Notes: generated from the letters alone by a model not told the origin. DNA of 43,640 bases from CAYPZU01 sp964415395 (GCA_964415395.1 CAYPZU010000010.1:1-43640), one strand, 5' to 3'. Numbered from the stretch's first letter, positions 7,503 through 15,562 are shown. Numbers and translations: made by a program.

Positions 7503-8137
7503 AAATCGCTCACGATTCGGTTAAGAAGTACAACGGGTTTCGATTGGTATGCTTCGGTGATTTTTCCAAGATCCGCCCGGTCTAGATTTTTCAGACTTTC
7601 GACAGGAATCCTTCTTCCTTCGAGCAAGTCGATTTTCAATTCATCGAGATCGAGTCCCTGGCATCGGAAATGAACGAGGTCGGCAAGAGCTTTCTCTGGA
7701 GTCGCTATCCAAAAGCCTCCCTTTTCTACAGAACCTGCTTTGTGCTTGATGCCTATGGCATACCGATCCGGCGAAAGTGAAAAATAGCGGAATCCGACTC
7801 CGAGCGGCGTTGCAAACTCTTTATCCCTTTTTAAGGTTGCGGACGTCAATTGGACTACGCGCTCAGGGATAAATCCTCCGTAATAAGAGAGAGCCGACTC
7901 AAGGCTTACATATGAGGGGCCATAGAGAATGTTCGCTAACTGCTCAAACGGGATCGACTCCCCTCTTTGAATCCGAACCGCGATCAGGAAAAGACCGTTT
8001 TTGATCCGTATGAGTTCGCCGTTTTTTACTTTGCGGGCGATCCAATCCCTCGGTTTCTTATACCCCGCTAAACATCCAAGCAACGCCTGGGAGGTGATGA
8101 AGGGAACCGGGAATCGATAAAGGGGGTCTTGGTCCAT
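7499..8137 (-). CDS. AbiEi-family antitoxin / transcriptional regulator
   Basis: 212 residues with an N-terminal winged-helix (about 12-60, including GYKKPRDWIARKVKNGELIR and the RIKNGLFL wing) and the AbiEi C-terminal region (GPSYVSLESALSYYG, TPEKALADLVHF). Antitoxins of this family neutralise the nucleotidyltransferase toxin without a stable complex and repress their own promoter by binding inverted repeats. Such repeats are seen upstream (8154-8176 and 8246-8278). It is the first gene of the module. AGGG lies only 2 bases before the ATG, and TAAAAT at 8149-8144 is so close that the leader must be very short. Confidence 0.88.
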   Translation of the reverse strand: MDQDPLYRFPVPFITSQALLGCLAGYKKPRDWIARKVKNGELIRIKNGLFLIAVRIQRGESIPFEQLANILYGPSYVSLESALSYYGGFIPERVVQLTSATLKRDKEFATPLGVGFRYFSLSPDRYAIGIKHKAGSVEKGGFWIATPEKALADLVHFRCQGLDLDELKIDLLEGRRIPVESLKNLDRADLGKITEAYQSKPVVLLNRIVSDL

Positions 8138-8190
8138 AACCCTATTTTACACGAATGTCCATTTTTAGTGGACATTTGTGCAGAATTCAC
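8138..8190 (-). promoter_or_regulatory. AbiE promoter with operator-like inverted repeat
   Basis: TAAAAT (8149-8144) is a likely -10 for the leftward operon. The inverted repeat AATGTCCA (8154-8161) and TGGACATT (8169-8176), with a 7-base spacer, covers the -10/-35 interval, where an autorepressor would act. The pattern GGACATTTGTGCAGAATTC (from 8170) recurs in the repeat at 8246-8278. Confidence 0.55.
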
Positions 8191-8245
8191 ATAAGCGCCT
8201 AATTATAGGTGGGTTAAAAAACCCTTTTATTCCACGGTTGATTCT

Positions 8246-8278
8246 GGACAAATATGCATTCGGAATGCACATTTGTCC
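8246..8278. repeat. Near-perfect palindrome upstream of AbiE, second operator-like site
   Basis: GGACAAATATGCATTC (8246-8261) and GAATGCACATTTGTCC (8263-8278) pair in 15 of 16 positions around a single base. Each arm repeats the GGACA-N4-TGCA-ATTC pattern of the promoter site. Apart from these palindromes I see no gene in 8138-8455; the 87-codon frame there starts with GTG, lacks a ribosome-binding site and looks random. Confidence 0.6.
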
Positions 8279-8455
8279 GAAGATAGCGGATCTTGTTTAT
8301 AGAGAAGATCTTGCGAAAGAGTCTCGATGCATTTGCAGCCTATTCGCACATCCTATTCTTTATCTAGCTCGGTCAATTTGTTCGATCAAGTTTTTGAAGA
8401 GACTCAGCGCAGAGATCGAAAAAAACGACTGGCTCGCTTAAATAGGAACGGGGAG

Positions 8456-8806
8456 TCAATGTCCGGAGAGCCGATTTCCGCAGATCTCTTGTATTTGTTT
8501 TTTCAAGATCGGCAAGCGAATTTTCAGAATGCGCCAAACTTCATCCATATCAACTCCAAAATATTGATGGATCAGAACGTCTCTCATTCCTGCAATTGCT
8601 TTCCACGGCACTTCTGGGTGCTTTTTCCGAACTGCTTCGGGCATGTTTTTAACAGCTTCTCCAATAATCATAAGTCGTTACATAACCTGATCTTGCGTAC
8701 CTGGAGAATTCTTAAACTTCCGCTCAGAAACTCGATATAAATACTCTTCAATGAGCTCGATGCTGCTCAATATGTGATGTAAGAACGCGGCAGGATCGGG
8801 CTTCAC
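8456..8806 (-). pseudogene. HepT-like HEPN (DUF86) toxin gene, interrupted by in-frame TAA
   Basis: The frame starts at GTG 8806, overlapping the MNT stop as GTGA. It reads 42 codons, hits TAA at 8680-8678, then continues in the same frame to TGA at 8456. Read through, the product is about 116 residues, the usual HepT length. It holds RLMIIGEAVKNMP after the stop and the catalytic Rx4HxY motif (R75, H80, Y82 in RDVLIHQY). HepT is an RNase that the partner MNT enzyme silences by adding AMP groups to the tyrosine of this motif. The stop falls just before the conserved IIGEAV helix. A fragment could restart at ATG 8671 (71 residues, active-site motif kept). A sequencing error is the main alternative. 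Confidence 0.75.
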
Positions 8807-9099
8807 AAAATTCGAACCTGTTCAGCAAGGATTTGTTTCTTAATAGAAGGATGAATGTACTTGTAGGTCAAAACATCGACTTTGCACTTCAGAGCTTCTT
8901 CTAATTCCTGCACCAGACAAACATGATCGAGAAGATCTTTTGTCTTCCCTTTAAATTCAACCAGAAGATCAATATCGCTTTTCTGGGTCGCCTCTCCACG
9001 GGCATAAGACCCAAAGAGAGACGCCTTCCTCACTCCGTTCTTTTTTAAAATGGAGAGGATCCGAGACCTCATCCTGGGGCTGAACTTCCGCTTTCTCAT
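8803..9099 (-). CDS. MntA-like nucleotidyltransferase antitoxin
   Basis: 98 residues with the minimal nucleotidyltransferase signature GSYARGEATQKSDIDLLV: Gly30-Ser31, Arg34-Gly35, Asp42 and Asp44, and a third acid Asp75 in KVDVLT. In MNT-HEPN modules this enzyme AMPylates and silences the HEPN RNase. Its stop overlaps the GTG of the HEPN frame, the standard coupled layout. All catalytic residues look intact although the partner gene is broken, so it may be a leftover antitoxin or may still guard against a shortened HEPN product. Confidence 0.88.
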   Translation of the reverse strand: MRKRKFSPRMRSRILSILKKNGVRKASLFGSYARGEATQKSDIDLLVEFKGKTKDLLDHVCLVQELEEALKCKVDVLTYKYIHPSIKKQILAEQVRIL

Positions 9100-9128
9100 A
9101 GTTTCATTCTACCAAAAAGAATCATTTA

Positions 9129-9294
9129 TGAGACCGTTGGTATATTGCTTCGCTGCGCAAATTCGATGATTTCAAAGCCGGTTCGATTTTCTGCAAATCA
9201 GACATATGTGGCTCATTATAGGCGATTTGCAGAAAATTCGAATCCAGCAAAGAAAACCCGGATTTGAGCCCGAATGGATTTATCAACGGTCTCA
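9129..9294. repeat. Element with terminal inverted repeats and internal hairpin
   Basis: TGAGACCGTTG (9129-9139) and its exact complement CAACGGTCTCA (9284-9294) bracket 166 bases. Inside, TTCGATTTTCTGCAAATC (9182-9199) pairs with GATTTGCAGAAAATTCGAA (9224-9242), with a small indel. No protein frame is visible. It could be a small non-autonomous element or a recombination site at the island edge. Confidence 0.5.
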
Positions 9295-9297
9295 CTC
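9274..9297. repeat. Direct repeat, copy B, at island right edge
   Basis: ATGGATTTATCAACGGTCTC plus ACTC, ending inside the lpd stop codon (TCA at 9296-9298 on this strand). It matches copy A at 6515-6539. The two toxin-antitoxin modules lie exactly between the copies. Confidence 0.7.
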
Positions 9298-10669
9298 ATA
9301 TATGAATGGGGGATTTGAAGAGGGCGAGCGCGGCTTCTTTGAGCGACTCGGAGAGGGTCGGGTGGGCGTGACAGGTGTCGGCGAGTTGGTCGGCGGTGGC
9401 GCCGAGCTTGACGGCGAGGACGGCCTCGGCGATGAGCTCGGAGGCGTGGGGGCCAAGGATGTGGACGCCGAGAATGCGGCGGGCAGAGGCTTCCGCGATG
9501 ATTTTGACGAAGCCGTCGTCGTCGCCCATGCAGCGGGCGCGCGAGTTGGCCTTGAACGGAAACTGGGCGGCTTTGTACGGGATGCCGCGGGCTTTGACTT
9601 CTTCCTCGGTGAGGCCGACGGCGGCAGCTTCCGGGTGGGTGTAAGCGACGTTGGGGATGGCGAGGTAATTGATCTCGGGGGTGTGGCCGGCGATGAGTTC
9701 GGCCACCGCGATCCCCTCTTCGGAGGCTTTGTGGGCGAGCATGGGGCCGTCGACTAGATCGCCGAGCGCGAAGATGTTCGGGATGCTCGTGCGGAACGAG
9801 GCGTCGATCTGGACGAACCCTTTCGGATCTTTCTGGATGCCGACGGTTTCGAGGCCGAGGTTCTGGGAATAGGGTTTTCTGCCGACGGCGACGAGGACGG
9901 CGTCCCCGGTGAAATGGGTTTCTCCCGAGGGTCCCTGGACGGTGAGATCAACTCCTTTCGAGAGGTCGGCTTTGACGACTTTATGGGAGAGGTGGAAGGC
10001 CATCCCTTGCGCAGTGAGGCTTTTCTGGAGTCCTTTCGAGAGAGAGGAGTCGAAAGCGGGGCAGATCCGGTCGAGGAATTCGATGTAGACGACCTCGGAG
10101 CCGAGCCTGCGGTAGACGGAGCCGAGTTCGACGCCGATCACGCCGGCTCCGACGACGAGGAGCTTTTTGGGAACCTGGGCGAGCGCGAGCGCGCCGGTGG
10201 AAGAGAGGACTTTTTTCTCGTCGAACGGGAGGAAAGGAAGGGAGATGGGTTCAGAGCCAGTGGCGAGGATGATGTGCCTAGCCTCGATGGTTTGCCCTGT
10301 GGCTTCGATCTGGTTTGCGGTTTTGAGGCGCGCTTCGCCCTGGATCCACTCAACTTTGTTCTTTTTGAAGAGCCCTTCGATTCCTTTTGTGAAACCGGCG
10401 ACAACATCGAGTTTGCGCTGCATCATCTTGGCAAAATCATAGGAGAGATTGGAGGTGGAGATCCCGTGGTCGTTTTCCTGCATCTGCCAAAAGAGTTCGG
10501 AGGAGTGGAGAAGCGCTTTCGAGGGGATGCAGCCGACGTTGAGGCATGTTCCGCCGAGGGTTTTTCCTTTTTCGATGCAGGCGGTTTTCAGCCCGAGCTG
10601 GGCGCAGCGGATCGCGGCGACGTAGCCCCCCGGTCCAGAACCAATGACAACAACATCGTAGGTGTTCAT
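9296..10669 (-). CDS. lpd: Dihydrolipoamide dehydrogenase (E3)
   Basis: 457 residues, the usual size. It shows the FAD motif GSGPGGY (10-16), the redox-active disulfide GGTCLNVGCIPSK with Cys42 and Cys47, the NAD-binding VGAGVIGVELG near 172-182, and the C-terminal CHAHPTLSE with the catalytic His-Glu pair. It reoxidises dihydrolipoyl groups of the E2 subunit, passing electrons to NAD+. The start overlaps the sucB stop (ATGA at 10666-10669), so it is translated with sucA and sucB and most likely serves 2-oxoglutarate dehydrogenase. It may also serve other lipoyl complexes encoded elsewhere. Confidence 0.97.
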   Translation of the reverse strand: MNTYDVVVIGSGPGGYVAAIRCAQLGLKTACIEKGKTLGGTCLNVGCIPSKALLHSSELFWQMQENDHGISTSNLSYDFAKMMQRKLDVVAGFTKGIEGLFKKNKVEWIQGEARLKTANQIEATGQTIEARHIILATGSEPISLPFLPFDEKKVLSSTGALALAQVPKKLLVVGAGVIGVELGSVYRRLGSEVVYIEFLDRICPAFDSSLSKGLQKSLTAQGMAFHLSHKVVKADLSKGVDLTVQGPSGETHFTGDAVLVAVGRKPYSQNLGLETVGIQKDPKGFVQIDASFRTSIPNIFALGDLVDGPMLAHKASEEGIAVAELIAGHTPEINYLAIPNVAYTHPEAAAVGLTEEEVKARGIPYKAAQFPFKANSRARCMGDDDGFVKIIAEASARRILGVHILGPHASELIAEAVLAVKLGATADQLADTCHAHPTLSESLKEAALALFKSPIHI

Positions 10670-11781
10670 AAATCCAGTAGCAGTCTTGCGGGTTCTTCGA
10701 GGTTCTTCTTCATGTGCATGAGGAAGAGGACGGCTTCTTTGCCGTCGATGATCCGGTGGTCGTAGCTGAGCGCGACGTACATCATCGGGCGGATGACGAT
10801 CTGATCGTTGACGGCCACAGGGCGCTTCTGGATGGCGTGCATGCCGAGAATGCCGCTTTGCGGCGGGTTGACGATGGGAGTCGATAACAGCGATCCGAAC
10901 TGGCCTGCGTTGGTGATGGTGAAGGTGCCGCCCTGCAGCTCGTCGACTGAAATCGTTCCGGTGCGGGCTTTTTCGGCGAGGGTTTTGAGGGCTTTTTCGA
11001 TTTCAGCGTAGGAGAGGTTTTCCGCGTTTCTGATCACGGGAACCATGAGTCCTTTGTCAGTGGTGACGGCGATGCTCATGTCGAAACTGTGATGATAGAC
11101 GATCTCGTCTCCGTCGATCCGTGCGTTGACGCTGGGGAATTCCTGGAGCGCTTTGATGGCCGCTTTGATGAAAAACGACATAAAGCCAAGGCGCACGCCG
11201 TGCTTTTTCTCGAAATTCTCCCGTTCTTTTTCTCGTACCTGCATGACGGCGCTCATATCGATTTCATTGAAGGTAGTGAGCATGGCGGTCTGGTTTTTCA
11301 CTTCGACGAGCCGTTGCGCGATCACTTTGCGGAGCTTGGTCATTTTGGAGCGGGTTTCGCGCGAGGAGGTTTTAGGCGCTTTGGGCGGCTCTTTTGGGAC
11401 GATGGGCTGAGACATTTCTTTGAGGACGTCGTCCGCTTTTTTGCGGACAGGAGGGAGGTTTGTTTTCGGTTCGGCTTTGGGCTGAGGAGCGGGCGCAGGC
11501 GCAGCCGCAGGTTTCGGTTTTCCCTCAACGGGAGCGGGAGCTGCAGCGGAAGAATCGACGGTGCCGATCACCTGCCCCACTTTGACGGTGTCGCCCGATT
11601 TGACGGAGAGCTCAAGGCGCCCGGCTGCGGGAGCGTAGAGAACCTGATTCACTTTGTCGGTTTCCAGCTCGAGGATCTCTTCGTCAGCGCGGACAGAGGA
11701 ACCGGAGGGTTTTAAAATGGCGCCGATCGTCGCTTCGACGACCGATTCGCCCATGGAAGGGATTTTGATTTCGATTTTCAT
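10666..11781 (-). CDS. sucB: Dihydrolipoamide succinyltransferase (E2 of 2-oxoglutarate dehydrogenase)
   Basis: 371 residues. The lipoyl domain is at 1-76 with the lipoylated Lys43 in LETDKVNQ. A Pro/Ala/Lys linker spans about 78-150. The catalytic domain carries His342 and Asp346 in SYDHRIIDGKE. E2 moves the succinyl group from E1 to coenzyme A and forms the complex core. The usual peripheral-subunit-binding domain is not recognisable: only PPVRKKADDVL recalls its first helix, and the GxG/GR half is missing. The protein is accordingly shorter than E. coli SucB (about 405). It overlaps both neighbours by 4 bases. Confidence 0.95.
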   Translation of the reverse strand: MKIEIKIPSMGESVVEATIGAILKPSGSSVRADEEILELETDKVNQVLYAPAAGRLELSVKSGDTVKVGQVIGTVDSSAAAPAPVEGKPKPAAAPAPAPQPKAEPKTNLPPVRKKADDVLKEMSQPIVPKEPPKAPKTSSRETRSKMTKLRKVIAQRLVEVKNQTAMLTTFNEIDMSAVMQVREKERENFEKKHGVRLGFMSFFIKAAIKALQEFPSVNARIDGDEIVYHHSFDMSIAVTTDKGLMVPVIRNAENLSYAEIEKALKTLAEKARTGTISVDELQGGTFTITNAGQFGSLLSTPIVNPPQSGILGMHAIQKRPVAVNDQIVIRPMMYVALSYDHRIIDGKEAVLFLMHMKKNLEEPARLLLDL

Positions 11782-14462
11782 TGAATCACCTGGAGGAATG
11801 CAGATTCGAGGAGCGCCTGCTGCTCCTGTTTATGTTTCTTATGCGAGCCGGTGGCGGTAGTTGCGTTCGCGGGGCGTCCCACATAGCGGAGCGGGATCCC
11901 CTTCGGCAAGACGGCCTGCAAATAGGGGCCGATGAAATTCCAGGCGCCCATATTCTCCGGCTCTTCCTGAGCCCAGCAGCAGTCGGTAAAGCCGGGGTAT
12001 TTCGCGATGATTTTCTTCATCTGGTCGATTTTGAGCGGATAGAACTGTTCGATCCGGATGAGGGCGACGTCGAAGCGTTTCCGTTTTTCCCGCTCAGCAA
12101 AGAGTTCGAAAAAGATTTTCCCGGAGCAGAAAAGGAGCCGTTTGCACGCTTTCGGCGGCAGGGGGTCGTCGAGCACTTCCTGAAAAGAGCCTTTTGTGAA
12201 GTCGGCGAGCTTGCTGGTGCAGGCGGGAGAGCGGAGCAGGCTTTTCGGAGTGAAGACGGCGAGCGGTTTTTTCTCAGGGGCAAGCGCCTGGCGGCGGAGG
12301 AGGTGGAAATACTGCGCGGGCGTCGAGGCGTTGGCGATCCGCATGTTGTCGTTGGCCGAGAGCTGCAGGAATCTTTCGAGCCTGGCCGAGGAGTGTTCGG
12401 GCCCCGCCCCTTCATATGCGTGAGGGAGGAGAAGAACCAGAGAAGAGGGGGTGTTCCATTTCTGTTCCGCGCTGGCGATGTATTGGTCGATGATGATTTG
12501 CGCGCCGTTGTTGAAGTCGCCGTACTGCGCTTCCCAGATCACGAGATCGTTCGGCGCAGAAAGGCTGTAGCCGTATTCGAAGCCGAGGCCGGCGTATTCG
12601 GTGAGGGGCGAATTGACGACGGTGCAGGCGCCGCCGTCGATACGGCAGAGGGGGCAGAACGATTTTCCCGTTTCATTGTCGATCCAGATCAGGTGGCGCT
12701 GGCTGAATGTGCCCCGCTGCGAGTCTTGGCCCGCGAGGCGAATCGAGATATTTTCTTTCAGGAGCGAGCCGACGGCGAGGCACTCCCCTCCCGCCCAGTC
12801 GATCGAGCCGGAGAGGGAGGCGAGCCGGTCCTGCAGCCACTTCTGGAGCTTGGGATGGAGCTTGAAATCGGAGGGAACGGCGCAGAAAAGCTCGAAGACC
12901 GCGCGGAGTTTTTGTTCTTCGACTCCGGTTGAGACCTTTTCCGCTTCCCGTTTGGGATGGGGCGCGCTGGAGCTTTTCTTCTCAATTTTGGCCTGCGCTT
13001 CGGAAAGGGCTTTCTTGAGGGACTCCTTGAAATTCGCTTCGAGAGCTTCGGCCATTTTCTGCTCCAGGTGGCCCGCTGAAAGGAGCTGCTCGTAATAGAG
13101 CTGCCGGATCGATTTTTTGGAGCGGATCAGTTTGTACTGGAGCGGCTGGGTGTAAGAGGGCTCGTCCCCTTCGTTATGGCCGTATTTCCGGTAGCAATAG
13201 AGATCGAGGAAGACGTCGCAATGGAACCGCTGCCGGATCTGGGCGGCGAGCCGCGCAGCGAGAAGGCAGCTTTCGGGATCTTCGGCGTTGATGTGAAAGA
13301 CGGGAGCGCCGAACGTCTTGGCGATATCGGTGCAGTAGCGGGTGGAGCGGTCCTCTTCAGGGAGCGTGGTGTAGCCGATCTGATTGTTGATGACGAGGTG
13401 GAGCGTCCCGCCGACAGAATAAGCCGGGAGATTCGAGAGCTGAAGCGTCTCGTAGACGACTCCCTGCCCTGCGATCGAGGCGTCGCCGTGGATCACGATC
13501 GGGCAGACGGAGGGGTCTTTTTTCTTGATTTGCTTTGCTTTGACCATGCCGGCCGCGACCGGATCGACCGATTCGAGATGCGAGGGGTTGGCGGCCATCG
13601 AGACGGCGATCTTTTTCCCTGAGCGGGTTGGAAATTCCCCTGTGAATCCCATGTGGTATTTGACGTCGTCGTTCCCTTCGAACGAGAGGCTGGTGTCGTC
13701 CTCGAATTCCTCGAGAAGAACGGGCAGAGGCTTATTTAAGATATTGGCGAGGACATTGAGCCTTCCGCGGTGGGCCATCGCAATCAGAAATTCCCCGATC
13801 CCCTCTTCCGCTCCGACGTGGATCATTTCTGCGAGAAGCGGGATCGCCGTCTCGCCGCCTTCAAGCGAAAATCTGGTTTGGCCTACATATTTGGTGTGGA
13901 GGAACGATTCGAGCACTTCCGACTTGTTGAGGCACTCCAGAATCTGGTGCTTTTCTTCGATCGACGGCTCGATGTGGAGCTTCGGTTCGATCTGCTGCTG
14001 GATCCAGGCTTCAAGCTTCGGGTCGGTGAGATCTTTGAATTCGAATCCGATCCGGCTGCAGTAGACCTCTTTCAGAGCGGCGATGATCTCTTTTAAAGGC
14101 GCTTCTTCTTTGCCGCAGAAACCCATCGTCGGAAACGTTTCATTCAGCTCCGCCTCGAAAAAGCCGAGGTTTTCCAGGCTCAGTTCGGAGGCGCGCTTTT
14201 CAGAAAAGTCGAGCGGGTTGAAGCGGGCTTCGAGATGGCCGTATTTCCGGTAAGCGTGGACGAGGTGGGCGATCCGGAGCGCAGAGCGGTCGATGCCCTG
14301 GGGCTGCTGGCCCCGTTTAAAGAGATAGGCTCCGAAATCGATCCCCTCGAAAAAATGGCGCCACGAGAGATCGACGCTCTCGGGGTCGGAAAGATACTTC
14401 TGGTACAGCTCTTCGATCAGCGCGATGTTGGCGATCTGCGCATGGCCGGGAAATTCGGGCAT
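11778..14462 (-). CDS. sucA: 2-oxoglutarate dehydrogenase E1
   Basis: 894 residues from ATG 14462. I chose this start because GGAGG stands 5 bases upstream; the ATG at 14489 has a poorer site and would add 9 residues. Motifs of the thiamine-diphosphate E1 family are plain: AHRGRLNVLAN, HGDASIAGQG, LVINNQIGYTT, YGHNEGDEPSYTQP, and the N-terminal segment on which E2/E3 assembly depends in this family. It decarboxylates 2-oxoglutarate and passes succinyl to the E2 lipoyl arm. It is the first gene of the sucA-sucB-lpd operon, and all junctions overlap by 4 bases. Confidence 0.96.
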   Translation of the reverse strand: MPEFPGHAQIANIALIEELYQKYLSDPESVDLSWRHFFEGIDFGAYLFKRGQQPQGIDRSALRIAHLVHAYRKYGHLEARFNPLDFSEKRASELSLENLGFFEAELNETFPTMGFCGKEEAPLKEIIAALKEVYCSRIGFEFKDLTDPKLEAWIQQQIEPKLHIEPSIEEKHQILECLNKSEVLESFLHTKYVGQTRFSLEGGETAIPLLAEMIHVGAEEGIGEFLIAMAHRGRLNVLANILNKPLPVLLEEFEDDTSLSFEGNDDVKYHMGFTGEFPTRSGKKIAVSMAANPSHLESVDPVAAGMVKAKQIKKKDPSVCPIVIHGDASIAGQGVVYETLQLSNLPAYSVGGTLHLVINNQIGYTTLPEEDRSTRYCTDIAKTFGAPVFHINAEDPESCLLAARLAAQIRQRFHCDVFLDLYCYRKYGHNEGDEPSYTQPLQYKLIRSKKSIRQLYYEQLLSAGHLEQKMAEALEANFKESLKKALSEAQAKIEKKSSSAPHPKREAEKVSTGVEEQKLRAVFELFCAVPSDFKLHPKLQKWLQDRLASLSGSIDWAGGECLAVGSLLKENISIRLAGQDSQRGTFSQRHLIWIDNETGKSFCPLCRIDGGACTVVNSPLTEYAGLGFEYGYSLSAPNDLVIWEAQYGDFNNGAQIIIDQYIASAEQKWNTPSSLVLLLPHAYEGAGPEHSSARLERFLQLSANDNMRIANASTPAQYFHLLRRQALAPEKKPLAVFTPKSLLRSPACTSKLADFTKGSFQEVLDDPLPPKACKRLLFCSGKIFFELFAEREKRKRFDVALIRIEQFYPLKIDQMKKIIAKYPGFTDCCWAQEEPENMGAWNFIGPYLQAVLPKGIPLRYVGRPANATTATGSHKKHKQEQQALLESAFLQVIQ

Positions 14463-14940
14463 AGGGCCTCCAAACTCTCCGCATAGCACATCCAGCCAAA
14501 ACGAATCGACAAAATTATTCCATAGCTAAAAATCGCCCTTGCTTGGAGAGGAATTCCCCTTCTAAAAAGAGATCGGCGCAGAGGAATGAACAAGAATCAG
14601 GATGGGGGCGGGAGCCTATGAATTTTATGGCTGCCCCCCATCGTTGAAATCGTTAAATCGTTCCTATCGTTTGTCCTGCGATGCCGATGACACTCGCGGT
14701 TGAGCAGCAGAGTGAACGATGGAACGATATAGGAAGACCCGAACCGCAAAAAGCGGCAAAGATGAACCACCCTCTTTGCTCTGGTCCCAAGCCATACACG
14801 CACAAGATTTTCTAAGATGTTGATTTTAAATTGATTGTGAAATTTATCACTAATAGTTAACTATAATGTAGATAGATTAAATAAATATTTAATTAAGTAT
14901 ATCCAAAGATTGTGTATAATATTTATAAAGGAGAAATCTA
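14463..14940. other. Intergenic region with inverted ATCGTT array
   Basis: About 480 bases between divergent genes. Four ATCGTT units at 14640, 14649, 14657 and 14666 face two inverted copies (AACGAT at 14715 and 14723). A GC-rich inverted repeat (GGGGGC...GCCCCC) lies near 14602-14639, next to a CAGGAT motif like those in the repeats at 20536 and 36122. The last 120 bases are AT-rich promoter sequence. A 68-codon minus-strand frame here has no support as a gene. Confidence 0.45.
14893..14920 (+). promoter_or_regulatory. Promoter of the 123-aa gene
   Basis: TATAAT at 14915-14920 with a weak TTAAGT at 14893-14898 (16-base spacer). AGGAGA lies 8 bases before the ATG at 14941. Confidence 0.55.
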
Positions 14941-15312
14941 ATGGCATCGCCAGTAAAAGCGGCAGGAACAGAAATGGAACCGATGGGAATTGTTCATGCC
15001 CCCCAAACGAGAATAGAACTCCCTTACCTTAGGGCGGTTATGGTCAACTATAACCCTCATAGTCTGACTGCTGAAAAATGCACTCTCGTTTTCACGAAAA
15101 TCGTGGGAGATCCCGCATTCACAGAAAAAGAGGTCAAAAAGTGCCAGGAACTCAGAACGGCACTTGAGAACTATCACATAGCCACGCTGAAAAACGGCCT
15201 TGAAACCGGGTTTCTCCCTGAAGCCCAAACCCTCAGCAAAATGCTCCAGGCGTTCCGGACTCACTATCCAGATATCAACATCGACAATCCAAATACCAAG
15301 CACACTCCTTAA
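14941..15312 (+). CDS. Hypothetical protein, 123 aa
   Basis: A small soluble-looking protein with a good promoter and an AGGAGA ribosome-binding site. The first 45 residues are irregular. Residues of about 58-105 are helical (FTEKEVKKCQELRTALENYH). No membrane segment, signal peptide or known motif is visible. The stop overlaps that of the leftward gene at 15309 on the palindrome TTAA. Function unknown. Confidence 0.7.
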   Translation: MASPVKAAGTEMEPMGIVHAPQTRIELPYLRAVMVNYNPHSLTAEKCTLVFTKIVGDPAFTEKEVKKCQELRTALENYHIATLKNGLETGFLPEAQTLSKMLQAFRTHYPDINIDNPNTKHTP

Positions 15313-15552
15313 GCGAAAAACCGAAGATCCAAAACCCTGAGGGGAGAGTCGTGAATTTCGATTTTCCTCACACGGGGGCCGAATAGGGCATTCGTTGTGA
15401 CTTTGTCCCCGCGTCCGTTGTAATATTCGTAGTCAAGACGGCGGTCGGCCGCATCGAAGAGGACGCGGACAAGCGTCGCTGAGCGGTTGTCCACTTCAAG
15501 CCCATTTGCAAAAATGTACGCCGCTTGCGGCGCAATCTCGACAAAATGATCA
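15309..15552 (-). CDS. Hypothetical protein, 3' part only (cut by assembly gap)
   Basis: The minus-strand frame is open from the N run at 15553 down to the stop at 15309, about 80 residues (ending DSPLRVLDLRFFA). The start is lost in the gap. A GTG at 15494 is not a convincing start because the frame stays open and protein-like upstream (FVEIAPQAAYIFANGLEV). No family recognised; a beta-rich domain is possible. Confidence 0.55.
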
Positions 15553-15562
15553 NNNNNNNNNN
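15553..15562. other. Assembly gap (10 N)
   Basis: A run of ten N. Both flanks are open frames on opposite strands that end at the gap, so the true missing length is unknown and two contigs are probably joined here by scaffolding only. Confidence 0.95.

Noticed and set aside
8178..8441. 87-codon plus-strand frame upstream of AbiE
   Set aside because: GTG start without ribosome-binding site, overlaps the operator-like palindrome, and the protein has no domain-like pattern.
9180..9244. tRNA remnant as an island attachment site
   Set aside because: TTCGAATCC recalls a T-arm, but no acceptor or anticodon arm can be found nearby.
9754..11715. Long plus-strand frames over lpd and sucB
   Set aside because: They are mirror frames of well-identified enzymes and have composition typical of antisense GC-rich codons.
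14597..14803. 68-codon minus-strand frame
   Set aside because: Built over the ATCGTT array and a hairpin, with no ribosome-binding site and random composition.
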